Assembly (NCBI RefSeq): GCF_020532725.1
Contig: NZ_JAJAVC010000006.1
Location: forward strand, 620,001 to 684,000
Length of the DNA: 64,000 bases
Direction of reading: 5' to 3'
From: Methylobacillus arboreus
GTDB taxonomy: Bacteria; Pseudomonadota; Gammaproteobacteria; Burkholderiales; Methylophilaceae
Shown one piece after another: positions 23,997 through 33,208 of the stretch. A model generated the notes under the pieces. It did no database searches, was not told the origin of the DNA, and saw only the letters and a list, made by a program, of their open reading frames with translations. Positions within the stretch are counted from its first letter, which is position 1. Every line of letters starts with the position of its first letter. A program made the translations under genes and the position numbers.

Positions 23997-26126
23997 CTAG
24001 AAATCCAACGTCAAACCAACATTCACTGAACGCCCCATGCCAGCCACCGGCCCCATTGCCCCTATCGACCCATTAACCTTCCAGTCCGCATAGTTCACGC
24101 CACCCACAGGCAGCGCATAGTAACGATCAAACAGGTTAGTCACACTGAAATCCAGCCTGGCCTTGGTCCACTGGTAGCTGCTGCGCCAGTCCACCAACGT
24201 ATAGCCGCCAGTTTCCGGCTCAAGGCGGGCATCATCCACGCGAGTCTTGCTGTCGACAAACTGCACATCAACACCGTTCGACCAAGCGCCTTTCTTTTGC
24301 TCCAAGCTGATGCGCGCATTGAGCGGCATGATCTGGTAGAGCGAATCGCCGTTGGTACGCTCGCCGCGCGTCCACGCCAGATTGGCCCGCAGACGACCCT
24401 CGCCCAAGGCAGTGCCTTGCCAGAGTTGCTTTGCACCTTCCATGTCGATGCCGTAGAAACGCGCATCCTGATTATCGAAACGCAGGTTGGCACGGTTACC
24501 AGCGGCGACAAATCCAACCTGTTCAACGCCGATGTAATCCTGCACATAGGTAAAGTAAGGGGTCACCTTAGCCTGCCAGGATTTTTTCTCCGCATCATGC
24601 CAATCTAACGTGGCGCTGATGGTATTCGCCTTTTCCGGCTTGAGATCGGGATTACCGACATAGCCATTGGCATCACCGAACCAGCCGATCATGTTGCGTG
24701 CCATCTGACCTTGACCCCAGGAATATCGTTCGTAGAGATTGGGAGAACGAGTCTTGCGGGCATAGCCAAACTCCACGCCCACGGTATCGGAAAACTCGTA
24801 CTTACCTGTCGCGGTAAGGTCAACATGGTTGTCCCGTGCCGAACGGCTTCCTGCATTGAAGGCGATTGCTGCCGCGTTGTCGGCTGCGCCCATCATGGAA
24901 CCATAAGACTGCACCTCGCCGGTACTGGTGCGCACATGGTCAACGCGCGCGCCCAGCAAGCTGCTCCAGCGGCTGTTCCATTGCGACTCAACTTCCGCAA
25001 AAACCCCCAAACGGTCCCGGCGGCCATCATTGATATTCACAAACGTACGCGGCCCCATCATGGTGCCCGCCACCGGCGGCCAGTAATCATCCAGTGTGTT
25101 GCGATGGAAATCGTTGCCCACACGCAGGATGTGCACGTCATCCAGCGGAATTGTCGCCTTGATGTTATAGCCCATATCCTTGCCGCGCGTCTTCATCGGC
25201 ATCATCCCGGTTTTCTCGGATGAAAAGAAACCCATCTCATGGCTCACCTGCTGCCAGTAAAACCGGGTGTCCAGTTCGCCCCAGCCGAAATGACGGCGAT
25301 AGCTCGCATTGATGGAATCTGCCGTATTGCCGACTAGATCCATGTATTGATTGGGAAAGCCCTGGTGCGGCACTTCCTGATGGCTAAGCCTCAGCACAAA
25401 ATCCTCGTTCTCGCCCTTGGCACCAATCGTCAAGGCCTGGATATGGCGCTCAAACTGGGAAGCACGCACCTTGCGACCATTGCCATCCTGATAACTCTGC
25501 CCGCGGTCCATGGTGCTGGTGAAATTGAAGCTGAGGTTGTCACTCGCGGCCGTGGCATTGAGCGCCGTGCTCAGGCCATTGTTATTGCTGCGGTATATGG
25601 TAGAAAAACTGCCCTGGTACAGCCATGCATCTGCGCTGCTGGAATAAGCAGGTCTGGCCGAATCCACCGTAATGGTGCCGGCAATGCTGTCACCACCCAT
25701 GCTTACCGGTGTAATGCCCGCGAGTACGCTGACATTGGCAACGGAGGCAGGCGAGATATAAGTGAGCGGGGCATTCATATTGTTGGCACAAGCGGCTGTG
25801 AGCTCAGCACCGTCCACCAGGATGCGGATGCGGTTGTCATTCATACCGCGGATATTGGGCAGGGCAGAAATACCGCCTGCCTGATAGGAATATACACCTG
25901 CATAATCCTGCAACAGGCTAGCAGTGTCTGCGCTATCGACCATGCGTTGATGGAGCTGGCTGTCGCTGTCATGCGCGTGCGCCTTGACCTCCAACTCAGG
26001 CAGAACGTGCGAATGGTCGTGGTCTGCATGTGCCAGCCCACTGAACAATGGCGCCAATACCAGCACCGTCCAATTAAGCTGCATTCTCCTGCCCGGCCTG
26101 ACCGGGGCTTTCATTCTGACTACCAT
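23997..26126 (-). CDS. TonB-dependent copper receptor, OprC/NosA-like
   Basis: A 709-residue outer-membrane receptor with a signal peptide (hydrophobic LNWTVLVLAPLFSGLAHA) followed by a histidine-rich stretch HADHDHSH. The plug domain is present (NIRGMNDNRIRILVDGAELT), and the barrel ends in aromatic VNVGLTLDF, typical of beta-barrel insertion. The plug holds Cys113-x3-Met117 in AACANNMNAP, equivalent to the copper-binding CxxxM of Pseudomonas OprC. TonB energy would drive copper uptake or sensing. In-frame ATGs at 26114 and 26084 are alternative starts. It is transcribed away from the tRNA gene. Confidence 0.85.
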   Translation of the reverse strand: MVVRMKAPVRPGRRMQLNWTVLVLAPLFSGLAHADHDHSHVLPELEVKAHAHDSDSQLHQRMVDSADTASLLQDYAGVYSYQAGGISALPNIRGMNDNRIRILVDGAELTAACANNMNAPLTYISPASVANVSVLAGITPVSMGGDSIAGTITVDSARPAYSSSADAWLYQGSFSTIYRSNNNGLSTALNATAASDNLSFNFTSTMDRGQSYQDGNGRKVRASQFERHIQALTIGAKGENEDFVLRLSHQEVPHQGFPNQYMDLVGNTADSINASYRRHFGWGELDTRFYWQQVSHEMGFFSSEKTGMMPMKTRGKDMGYNIKATIPLDDVHILRVGNDFHRNTLDDYWPPVAGTMMGPRTFVNINDGRRDRLGVFAEVESQWNSRWSSLLGARVDHVRTSTGEVQSYGSMMGAADNAAAIAFNAGSRSARDNHVDLTATGKYEFSDTVGVEFGYARKTRSPNLYERYSWGQGQMARNMIGWFGDANGYVGNPDLKPEKANTISATLDWHDAEKKSWQAKVTPYFTYVQDYIGVEQVGFVAAGNRANLRFDNQDARFYGIDMEGAKQLWQGTALGEGRLRANLAWTRGERTNGDSLYQIMPLNARISLEQKKGAWSNGVDVQFVDSKTRVDDARLEPETGGYTLVDWRSSYQWTKARLDFSVTNLFDRYYALPVGGVNYADWKVNGSIGAMGPVAGMGRSVNVGLTLDF

Positions 26127-26259
26127 GTTGTATTCCCAAACAGCGTCCGCGCATCATGCTGATGCATGCGACAAAGTGCAGGATTCTAATCGGGATGGCA
26201 TTTTTCAAGAATGCGGCATAATGTCGCACCTGAGACATGGCCGGGCTGACATAAACAGG

Positions 26260-26265
26260 TATAAT
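26260..26265 (+). promoter_or_regulatory. -10 element of the tRNA-Gly promoter
   Basis: A perfect TATAAT lies 10 bp before the mature tRNA 5' end, the right distance for a tRNA transcription start. No convincing -35 hexamer is present at 16-18 bp; CTGACA at 26246 is too close. Confidence 0.5.
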
Positions 26266-26275
26266 TGCCGCCTGC

Positions 26276-26349
26276 GCGGGCGTAGTTCAATGGTAGAACG
26301 CCAGCTTCCCAAGCTTGATACGCGGGTTCGATTCCCGTCGCCCGCTCCA
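26276..26349 (+). tRNA. tRNA-Gly (anticodon CCC)
   Basis: A 74-base cloverleaf with encoded CCA. The acceptor arms GCGGGCG and CGCCCGC pair fully; the D stem is GTTC/GAAC; the T arm is GCGGG-TTCGATT-CCCGT with one G-U pair. The anticodon loop TTCCCAA gives anticodon CCC, reading GGG. The anticodon stem CCAGC/GCTTG has one C-U mismatch at its second pair. Very similar overall to E. coli glyU. Confidence 0.95.
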
Positions 26350-26439
26350 GTTTTGCAATAGCCCACACATATTTCCCCAGACAGACAACAGTACTAGCAT
26401 ATCAAGGTATCTGTAAGAGGCCGACGAACGCTCATGGAT

Positions 26440-27015
26440 TCATTCGGCCTGTCGCTTACGGAACTCGCTCACTTTATGCCGGTTGCCGCAGAGCGCCATG
26501 CTGCACCAGCGACGGCGATGCGACTTGGTGCGGTCGTAAAACCAGAGGATGCACTCGGGATGCTCGCATTGTTTGATTAGCCCAAAGTCGCCTTCTGCAA
26601 GTAACTCGGCCGCCGCCTCGCCTAGGAAAGTCAGAGCACGCCATGGGCTGTCTCCCACGGGCTGGCGATACATCTGCCAACCCTCTCTGTCCTGCCGCAA
26701 TACGGCCCGGGAAGGCATCTGCAAGAGCACTGCATTGAAGGCATCTGGCCTAAATGGCTCGCTGCGCTTGCGCGCTGTCACGGCTTGCCGGATGACTTCG
26801 CGAAGTTCGCGTGCGCACTCGGCCAGGCCAGCCACGGGAACCTCTTCACGCCCGATCAGGCGCGACAACCATTGTGCCGTTGCTAGATCGTCATACAGAT
26901 AATCCTTTGGGGATCCCGCTTCCTGCACCACGGTATTCAATAAGTCCAAGGCGTATTGGTCAGCGACCAGAGGAGCCCCTGCGGATGGCTGGGCGATGAT
27001 GGATGGCGTCTTCAT
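26440..27015 (-). CDS. CGNR zinc-finger regulator (ABATE domain)
   Basis: A 191-residue protein. The N-terminal ABATE domain begins DQYALDLLNT. The C-terminal CGNR zinc finger holds four cysteines at 150, 155, 171 and 176, ending in WCSMALCGNRHKV, which gives the family name. Family members are putative stress-linked transcription regulators. ATG 27015 is used; a TTG at 27021 is possible. It is divergent from the alpha/beta hydrolase gene, and the shared intergenic region carries four phased GTAAC half-sites, making it the prime candidate for the protein that binds them. Confidence 0.88.
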   Translation of the reverse strand: MKTPSIIAQPSAGAPLVADQYALDLLNTVVQEAGSPKDYLYDDLATAQWLSRLIGREEVPVAGLAECARELREVIRQAVTARKRSEPFRPDAFNAVLLQMPSRAVLRQDREGWQMYRQPVGDSPWRALTFLGEAAAELLAEGDFGLIKQCEHPECILWFYDRTKSHRRRWCSMALCGNRHKVSEFRKRQAE

Positions 27016-27024
27016 GAACAAAAT

Positions 27025-27106
27025 GTAACCTTTAAAAATTATATTGACAAGTTACTTTGCCATAGCTAGTATTTTGTAACCCTTAATTTTAAATTTAAAA
27101 GGTTAC
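27025..27106. promoter_or_regulatory. Operator array: two GTAAC-N21-GTTAC inverted repeats
   Basis: GTAAC at 27025 and GTTAC at 27051 form one inverted repeat; GTAAC at 27076 and GTTAC at 27102 form another with the same 21-bp gap. The second has longer arms (TTGTAACC and GGTTACAA). Half-site starts are 26, 25 and 26 bp apart. The array fills the space between the CGNR regulator and the hydrolase. Confidence 0.65.
27044..27072 (+). promoter_or_regulatory. Sigma-70 promoter of the alpha/beta hydrolase
   Basis: TTGACA at 27044-27049, a 17-bp spacer and TAGTAT at 27067-27072. It lies inside the GTAAC array: one half-site is in the spacer and another sits about 4 bp past the -10, so a bound regulator would block polymerase. 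Confidence 0.68.
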
Positions 27107-27131
27107 AATCTTCACAACCAGGAGCACTGCC

Positions 27132-28010
27132 ATGCCTAGTAACTCCAATTTCCCTGTCCACTACCGTCATGTTGAAGCCGATGGCGTCAACGTATTCTAC
27201 CGAGAAGCCGGCAACCCATCGGCGCCCACGCTGTTGCTGATCCATGGTTTTCCCAGCAGTTCCCATATGTACCGCCAGCTCCTGGCCGAGCTCTCTGACC
27301 AGTTCCATCTGGTTGCTCCTGACCTGCCGGGCTTCGGCTTTACCGAGGTACCAGAGACCCGTGGCTACACCTATACCTTCGATGCACTGGGCAAAACTCT
27401 TGAGGCCTTTGTCGATGCATTGGGTCTGCAGCGCTATGCGCTGTATGTGTTTGACTATGGTGCGCCGACTGGGCTGCGCCTGGCGCTCGCCAAACCGGAA
27501 CGGGTCACCGGCCTGATTAGCCAAAATGGCAACGCATATCTGGAGGGGCTGGGAGATGCCTGGGATCCGATCCGCCTTTACTGGGAAACCCCCAGCCAGG
27601 AAAACCGCGATGCAATCCGCAAGATACTGACCCTGGAAGGCACGCGCTGGCAATACGAGCATGGAGTCCCGGATACTAGCCTGATCGCTCCGGAGTCCTA
27701 CCAGTTGGATTACCTGCTGTTACAGCGTCCCGGCAATGACGAGATTCAGCTCGACCTCTTCCTGGACTATGCCAACAATCTTAAGCTCTATCCGAAGTTC
27801 CAAGCGTTCTTCCGCGAGCGCCAGATACCGACATTGGTCATCTGGGGTAAACACGACCCGTTCTTCATTCCGCCGGGAGCAGAGGCCTATCTGCGCGACA
27901 ATCCGAACGCCCGGGTGGAGCTGCTGGACACAGGCCATTTTGCGCTGGAAACGCACGCAAGCCACATCATCCAGCGGATCCGCTCCATATTCGGCGCTAT
28001 ATTGGCGTGA
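27132..28010 (+). CDS. Alpha/beta hydrolase, haloalkane dehalogenase/epoxide hydrolase-like
   Basis: A 292-residue alpha/beta hydrolase. The oxyanion segment HGFPSSS lies at residue 39. The nucleophile is Asp108 in YVFDYGAPTG, not the usual serine; aspartate at this place is typical of haloalkane dehalogenases and epoxide hydrolases. Asp242 (GKHDPFF) and His269 (DTGHFALE) complete the triad. CAGGAGCA precedes ATG 27132. Its divergent CGNR partner and overlapping operators suggest induction by a substrate or stress. The exact reaction is unknown. Confidence 0.85.
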   Translation: MPSNSNFPVHYRHVEADGVNVFYREAGNPSAPTLLLIHGFPSSSHMYRQLLAELSDQFHLVAPDLPGFGFTEVPETRGYTYTFDALGKTLEAFVDALGLQRYALYVFDYGAPTGLRLALAKPERVTGLISQNGNAYLEGLGDAWDPIRLYWETPSQENRDAIRKILTLEGTRWQYEHGVPDTSLIAPESYQLDYLLLQRPGNDEIQLDLFLDYANNLKLYPKFQAFFRERQIPTLVIWGKHDPFFIPPGAEAYLRDNPNARVELLDTGHFALETHASHIIQRIRSIFGAILA

Positions 28011-28400
28011 GTTGCGACATCGGCTGCATAGATACCCTGCTTACTCAGATAACGCTTCCGACTGTGAGGGAATGTGCCGCAGCTGGTGGACTACGATGGC
28101 AAGATTACTTGCTGGCAATATTTGTGTGTGTAGCTGATAAGTAATCGACAATGGACAGCTCCGGTTAAATGAAAAGCGGAGCCTGATCGCCGCATTTGAC
28201 ATTGGTGCAGAACAGCAGGAAATAAAGTCAGCCACTAATCCTTCATCTGATATGCGCCTGTCATCATCGCGCGATATACTGTTACCAATAAGCCAAGCTG
28301 TGGCACAGCGAATTTATGCCCAATCTGCCTTGGCATAAGAACTCAGAAAACCAATCATCAGCCAAGATCAACCACACCTCTTCAGTTGCATCACATTTCC
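28011..28400. other. 390-bp intergenic region with no recognised feature
   Basis: Between the hydrolase and MFS genes I see no credible gene, RNA or terminator. Short frames here lack ribosome sites and family resemblance. Composition is more A+T-rich than the flanking genes. Confidence 0.5.
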
Positions 28401-29576
28401 ATGATCCAGACTATGCAGCGCCGCCGGGCGTTATTCATGTTTTTCCTGCTCACGGGGCTGGCAGTAGCTTCCTGGGTCACACGAACTCCGGCCATTCGGG
28501 ACCAGCTTGAAGTCTCAATCGCAGAAATGGGACTGATCCTGTTCAGCATTTCCGTTGGTGCGATGACGGGTATCCTGAGTTCGGGCAAGCTGGTACAACA
28601 TTGGGGTACAAAACCCGTGATCCGTACAGGCATGCTGCTGCTCCTGCTAGGGCTAGGCGTCATGGCGGCAGGGCTAAGCTGGACGTTGACGTTAGTGGTG
28701 GCGCTGGGCCTCATGCTGTTTGGATTAGGTGTCGGTGTAGCGGAGATCGCGCTCAACATTGAAGGCGCCGAAGTTGAACGGATCACACAAAAACCGGCGC
28801 TGGCCATGTTGCATGCCGGTTTCAGCCTGGGCACCTTTCTGGGCGGGATTGTCGGCATCGGCCTGGCAAGTGTTGAATTCCCGGTCACCTGGCATATTGG
28901 ACTGACCACATTGTATGGAATCCCCATCACACTTTGGGCGTTACAAGCCATTCCGCACGACATCGGCAAAGAAGCCGTAACTCCGGCTGGCATGCCCAAT
29001 AAAACCGGGCAGCCATTCAAGCCGTGGCAAGACTGGCAATTGATGTGCATCGGTCTGATCGTGCTCGGCATGGCATTGGCAGAAGGCTCCGCTACCGACT
29101 GGATTCCTATCCTCATGGTGGATGAGCATCACTTCAATGCCACGATTGGTTCCATGATCTACACAGGGTTTGCCGGCATGATGGCCCTGGGCCGTTTCAG
29201 CGGTCATTACTTCCTCACGCGCTTCGGCAGAGTATCCGTAGTACGCGCCAGTGCCTTGCTGGGGGTGGCCGGCATCGGCATGGTGATTTTTGCCAGCCAT
29301 CCTTATGTGGCAGCGGCAGCCGTGCTGTTCTGGGGGTTGGGTACATCGCTGGGGTTCCCCCTGGCCATCTCGGCCGCCGGCGATACCGGCAGTCATCCGA
29401 CAGCGCGCGTCAGCGTGGTTGCCACAGCAGGTTATATTGCCTTTCTGGCAGGCCCGCCCTTACTGGGCTTTTTGGGTGAACACTTTTCCCTGCGCCATGC
29501 ACTGCTGGTGGTACTGTTCTTTGTCGGCCTGGCGTTCTTCCTCGCACGTGCGGTATCTCCGCGCGCCAAGGCTTAA
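28401..29576 (+). CDS. MFS transporter
   Basis: A 391-residue integral membrane protein with about twelve hydrophobic segments. The region after the first helix (WVTRTPAIRDQL) and the repeated GTxLG-type glycine motifs resemble the YbjJ/FucP-like branch of the major facilitator superfamily. ATG 28401 is preferred to TTG 28386. A central cytoplasmic loop is seen near residue 195-210 (KTGQPFKPWQDW). Substrate unknown; sugar or drug efflux are both found in this branch. Confidence 0.85.
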   Translation: MIQTMQRRRALFMFFLLTGLAVASWVTRTPAIRDQLEVSIAEMGLILFSISVGAMTGILSSGKLVQHWGTKPVIRTGMLLLLLGLGVMAAGLSWTLTLVVALGLMLFGLGVGVAEIALNIEGAEVERITQKPALAMLHAGFSLGTFLGGIVGIGLASVEFPVTWHIGLTTLYGIPITLWALQAIPHDIGKEAVTPAGMPNKTGQPFKPWQDWQLMCIGLIVLGMALAEGSATDWIPILMVDEHHFNATIGSMIYTGFAGMMALGRFSGHYFLTRFGRVSVVRASALLGVAGIGMVIFASHPYVAAAAVLFWGLGTSLGFPLAISAAGDTGSHPTARVSVVATAGYIAFLAGPPLLGFLGEHFSLRHALLVVLFFVGLAFFLARAVSPRAKA

Positions 29577-29629
29577 GGTTCACACCCGTACTCCTGTTCT
29601 CATCTCGCTTTTTACAGGCTTTTACACAA

Positions 29630-29647
29630 GAAGGGGAATTCCCCTTC
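29630..29647. promoter_or_regulatory. 18-bp perfect palindrome upstream of rpfG
   Basis: GAAGGGGAATTCCCCTTC is a perfect 18-bp palindrome, followed three bases later by TATAAT (29651-29656). No T-run follows, so it looks more like a protein-binding site than a terminator for the MFS gene. Confidence 0.4.
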
Positions 29648-29868
29648 ACCTATAATTTAGTACGGCCTTATCATTAATTCCTGGCAAGATATTGTCAGGA
29701 TTTAATATTAGCCTGGCATTAATCAGCCTCATCTATGCTCCACTCTTTTACAACAGGCTGTATCATGCTAATGAGACTAAATCTTCTGCATTACCGGCCG
29801 TAAGCAAATCGGCGAGGTATTTGCAGAGGCAGTGACTAGCCCCCCCTGGACTAAGAACATAGGTAATT

Positions 29869-30930
29869 ATGAAGAACTTCAACCTCGTTGATACCGCCAA
29901 GGTATTGATACTGGATGATCAAGCTGTCAGCCGCTCAATCCTGTCGAAAATCGTCAGGAACCTCGGGCGCGGCATCAAGACCTTTGAGTTTTCCTCACCA
30001 ACCGAAGCGCTGCTATGGGCGCAGGACAATACCGCAGACCTGCTGCTGGTAGATTACGAAATGCCCGGCATGAACGGTCTGTGTTTCATCAATGAAATCA
30101 CACGCTTGCCGCAGTATCAATCCGTCCCCACTATCATGATTACGATCAAGCAGGACGTGGAAATCCGCTATGCGGCACTGGATGCCGGCGTGACCGATTT
30201 TCTCACCAAGCCCGTGGATATGCATGAATGCATGGCGCGCTGCAAGAACCTCATCACATTGCGTCAGCAAAGGCTCACATTGGAAGATAAAAGCCGCCTG
30301 CTGGAATGCATGGTGCGCGAAGCCACTGAAAACATCCTCATGCGCGAGAAAGAAACGCTGATGCACCTCGCCCGCGCTGGGGAATATCGCGATTACGATA
30401 CGGCCCAGCACCTGCTGCGCATGGCGCTTTATAGCCGCGTATTGGCCGAGGCACTGGGCTTCCCGGAGGAGGAGGCGGAACTGATTGAACTGGCAGCGCC
30501 ATTGCACGACATCGGCAAGATCGGCATCCCGGACAGCGTATTGCTGAAACAAGGCCCATTTACGCCGGAAGAAAAAAAGGTCATGCAGGAACACCCGCTG
30601 ATCGGTTATGAGATCCTGCAAGGCAGCCCATCCAAGTATCTGCAGAAAGGCAGCGAGATTGCGCTTGCCCATCATGAGAAATTCGACGGCTCCGGCTATC
30701 CTTATGGCATGTCGGGCCAGGAAATTCCTTTGTCCGCCCGGATTGTCGCTGTCGCGGATGTGTTTGACGCCCTCACCAGCCGCCGCCCCTACAAGGAAGC
30801 ATGGAGTGTCAACAGCGCGGTGGACTACCTGCATGCAGAAAGCGGCAAGCACTTTGACCCGGAGTTGATCAAGCTGATTCCCGATGTGCGGGTGTTGTTT
30901 GAGGAAATCCACAAGCGCCATGCTTCCTGA
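29869..30930 (+). CDS. rpfG: RpfG-like response regulator with HD-GYP c-di-GMP phosphodiesterase domain
   Basis: A 353-residue protein. The receiver domain has phosphoacceptor Asp62 (LVDYEMPGMNG) and the switch lysine in LTKP. The HD-GYP domain has the metal/catalytic HD at 213-214 (LHDIGKIG), then HHEKFDGSGYP with GYP at 276-278. In the DSF pathway RpfG receives phosphate from RpfC and hydrolyses cyclic di-GMP, lowering biofilm and changing virulence or dispersal traits. The next gene encodes an RpfC-type sensor and the one after it RpfF, which makes the assignment strong. Confidence 0.92.
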   Translation: MKNFNLVDTAKVLILDDQAVSRSILSKIVRNLGRGIKTFEFSSPTEALLWAQDNTADLLLVDYEMPGMNGLCFINEITRLPQYQSVPTIMITIKQDVEIRYAALDAGVTDFLTKPVDMHECMARCKNLITLRQQRLTLEDKSRLLECMVREATENILMREKETLMHLARAGEYRDYDTAQHLLRMALYSRVLAEALGFPEEEAELIELAAPLHDIGKIGIPDSVLLKQGPFTPEEKKVMQEHPLIGYEILQGSPSKYLQKGSEIALAHHEKFDGSGYPYGMSGQEIPLSARIVAVADVFDALTSRRPYKEAWSVNSAVDYLHAESGKHFDPELIKLIPDVRVLFEEIHKRHAS

Positions 30931-30942
30931 GCTTGCAAATTT

Positions 30943-30954
30943 CCCCAATTGGGG
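30943..30954. repeat. CCCCAATTGGGG palindrome between rpfG and rpfC
   Basis: A perfect 12-bp palindrome 12 bp after the rpfG stop. It shares the AATT core and four-base G/C arms with the palindrome upstream of rpfG, but with arms inverted. Function unknown. Confidence 0.35.
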
Positions 30955-31060
30955 ACTTGAATATAACTTTATCTAAGCGCAACCTATACACGCATTCAGG
31001 ACGATACGTGGACTGCAGTTCTATTGCAGTGCTTTCGCAACCTTAAAAAACTTGACCGGC

Positions 31061-33205
31061 ATGATGTCACTAATGCAACCCTTCAAGCGGGCCAGGCGAT
31101 ACTGGCTGACTCTAAGCAGGCACTGCGACCCGCTGGAACTTGAGCAGGCCGTGATCCGCATCTGGCTATGCATGGCATTCCTTTCCTTTCTGGTCTACCG
31201 GCAAATAGCAGGGCTAAATACCGAGGGTAACGCCTTCCCGCTCGCAATCACAATGACACTGACATTCCAGTTATTGTCTTTTGTGTTACTCGGGCTGATC
31301 CTGTTCACAAAAAAGCACCCTGTCCTGCGCAGGTTGTCCGGTGCATGGCTGGATATAAGCCTGCCCACCATGCTCATGGCCATGACGGGGGAAATGGGCG
31401 TCATCCTGGTTGGGGTGTATCTATGGGTAACCTTTGGTAATGGTTTCCGCTTTGGCAAGAAATACCTGATTCACTCCCAGATACTCAGCCTGGCCGGTTT
31501 TCTCTATATCATCAACGTCAACCCGTTCTGGTTGCAGCATCAGGCCATCGGTTACAGCCTGTTGCTCATGCTGGTGGCATTGCCGCTGTATGTCGCCACC
31601 CTCATCACCCGCATTGAGGAAGCCAGGCAAAAAGCCGAAGTGGCCAACCACGCCAAAACCCGCTTTGTCGCCAACATGAGCCATGAAATCCGCACCCCGC
31701 TCAATGGCATCATCGGCATCAGCACCCTGTTGCGCAATACGCAGCTCAACAGCGAGCAGGATGAATTGCTGCGTACACTGGAAAGTTCCTCCAAGCTATT
31801 GCTGGCGCAACTCAACAATGTGCTGGATTTTTCCAAGATCGAGCAGGAAAAACTGCAGGTGGAAGAAACCGAGCTCTCCTTGCGCGAGCTAGTGGAACAA
31901 ACCATAGAAGTTTTCAAAGGGCAGGCGCTCAACAAACGGATATCTCTGGAAAAAATCATTGGCCTTGATGACGTGCGCGTCAAAAGTGACCCTTACATTC
32001 TGCAGCAAATCCTCGCCAATCTCGTCGGCAATGCTGTCAAATTTACCGAACGTGGCTCGGTTACGCTGGCGGTACATACCCTGGAATCAACAGACAATCA
32101 CGGCGTATACCGCATCGAGGTCATTGATACCGGCATCGGCATTTCCGCTGAACAGCGTGAACGCATTTTCGAGAGTTTCACCCAGGCAGACATTTCCACC
32201 ACACGCAAATTTGGCGGCAGCGGCCTGGGGCTTACCATTGCCAAGCGCTTGGTTGAGGCATTGGGCAGCACGCTGAACCTGAATAGCGCATCCAATGTCG
32301 GCAGCCGTTTCTGGTTTGACCTCAAATTGGAAATCAGCACACCCGCCCCTGTCGTTGCACTAGCCCCGGTTGACAGCAATCTCCAGGCCACCACCAAACC
32401 GCTCAAGATTCTGGTATGCGAGGACAATGTCACCAACCAGACCATCATCGTCAAACTGCTGCAATTGCCCGGCCATCATGTCGCAGTGGTCAACAATGCC
32501 GATGAATTACTGGACAGGCTGGAAATTGAGCAATTCGACCTGGTGGTATCCGACCTCAATATGGCGGGCATGAATGGGATTGACGCCCTGAAACTGTATC
32601 GATTCCTGCGGCCGGACGACCGGCAAACCAAATTCATCCTGTTCACGGCCGACGCCACGGTAGAAACCAAGACCGCCGCCGAAGTAGCGGGATTTGACGC
32701 TTATCTGACCAAACCGATTGAAACCAAGCTGTTGTTTGACACCATTGCCAACCTCAAAGGCGAGCCGGTCTCAGGCCAGGTAGCCCAGCTTTATGCAAAA
32801 AAGAATGCAGTACCGCAACAGGAAACTGCCAATATCAACAACGACATATTGTCTAGCGATACATTGTCAGAACTTGAACTGCTGGGTGGACAGGACAGTA
32901 TGTTTGTACCACGCCTGTTGAGCAAATATGTCACCGACTGTGGAGCACTGATCAAACTGATCAAGCAGAACCTCAGCACCAAGCGGTATGGTGAACTGCA
33001 TGAGTTTTGCCATGCACTCAAGGGCAATAGCCTGAGCGTTGGCGCAATCGCCGTCAGCAAGCAGGCAGAGCTCATGGACAAAGCAAGCCCGGAGGAGCTG
33101 CGTTTCCGCGGCACCATCATGTTCGAGCAACTGGAAAAAGAATTTGAGGCAGCCAAGCAAGCCATCAATGGCTACTTGAGCAGCCGCCAGGCTGCCTCAA
33201 GCTAG
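31061..33205 (+). CDS. rpfC: RpfC-like hybrid sensor histidine kinase with receiver and HPt domains
   Basis: A 714-residue hybrid kinase with the RpfC order: N-terminal membrane helices (about five within residues 30-185), HisKA with His208 ([10 protein letters not shown]), HATPase with [17 protein letters not shown] and [12 protein letters not shown], receiver domain from ~448 with Asp498 ([10 protein letters not shown]), and a C-terminal HPt with His651 ([10 protein letters not shown]). RpfC senses DSF fatty acids through its membrane domain and both signals to RpfG and restrains RpfF by binding. ATG 31061 is chosen over TTG 31052. It converges with rpfF, leaving three bases between stop codons. 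Confidence 0.92.
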   Translation: MMSLMQPFKRARRYWLTLSRHCDPLELEQAVIRIWLCMAFLSFLVYRQIAGLNTEGNAFPLAITMTLTFQLLSFVLLGLILFTKKHPVLRRLSGAWLDISLPTMLMAMTGEMGVILVGVYLWVTFGNGFRFGKKYLIHSQILSLAGFLYIINVNPFWLQHQAIGYSLLLMLVALPLYVATLITRIEEARQKAEVANHAKTRFVANMSHEIRTPLNGIIGISTLLRNTQLNSEQDELLRTLESSSKLLLAQLNNVLDFSKIEQEKLQVEETELSLRELVEQTIEVFKGQALNKRISLEKIIGLDDVRVKSDPYILQQILANLVGNAVKFTERGSVTLAVHTLESTDNHGVYRIEVIDTGIGISAEQRERIFESFTQADISTTRKFGGSGLGLTIAKRLVEALGSTLNLNSASNVGSRFWFDLKLEISTPAPVVALAPVDSNLQATTKPLKILVCEDNVTNQTIIVKLLQLPGHHVAVVNNADELLDRLEIEQFDLVVSDLNMAGMNGIDALKLYRFLRPDDRQTKFILFTADATVETKTAAEVAGFDAYLTKPIETKLLFDTIANLKGEPVSGQVAQLYAKKNAVPQQETANINNDILSSDTLSELELLGGQDSMFVPRLLSKYVTDCGALIKLIKQNLSTKRYGELHEFCHALKGNSLSVGAIAVSKQAELMDKASPEELRFRGTIMFEQLEKEFEAAKQAINGYLSSRQAASS

Positions 33206-33208
33206 GTT

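Noticed and set aside
25347-26162. 271-codon plus-strand frame opposite the copper receptor
   Set aside because: Antisense shadow with no recognisable domain.
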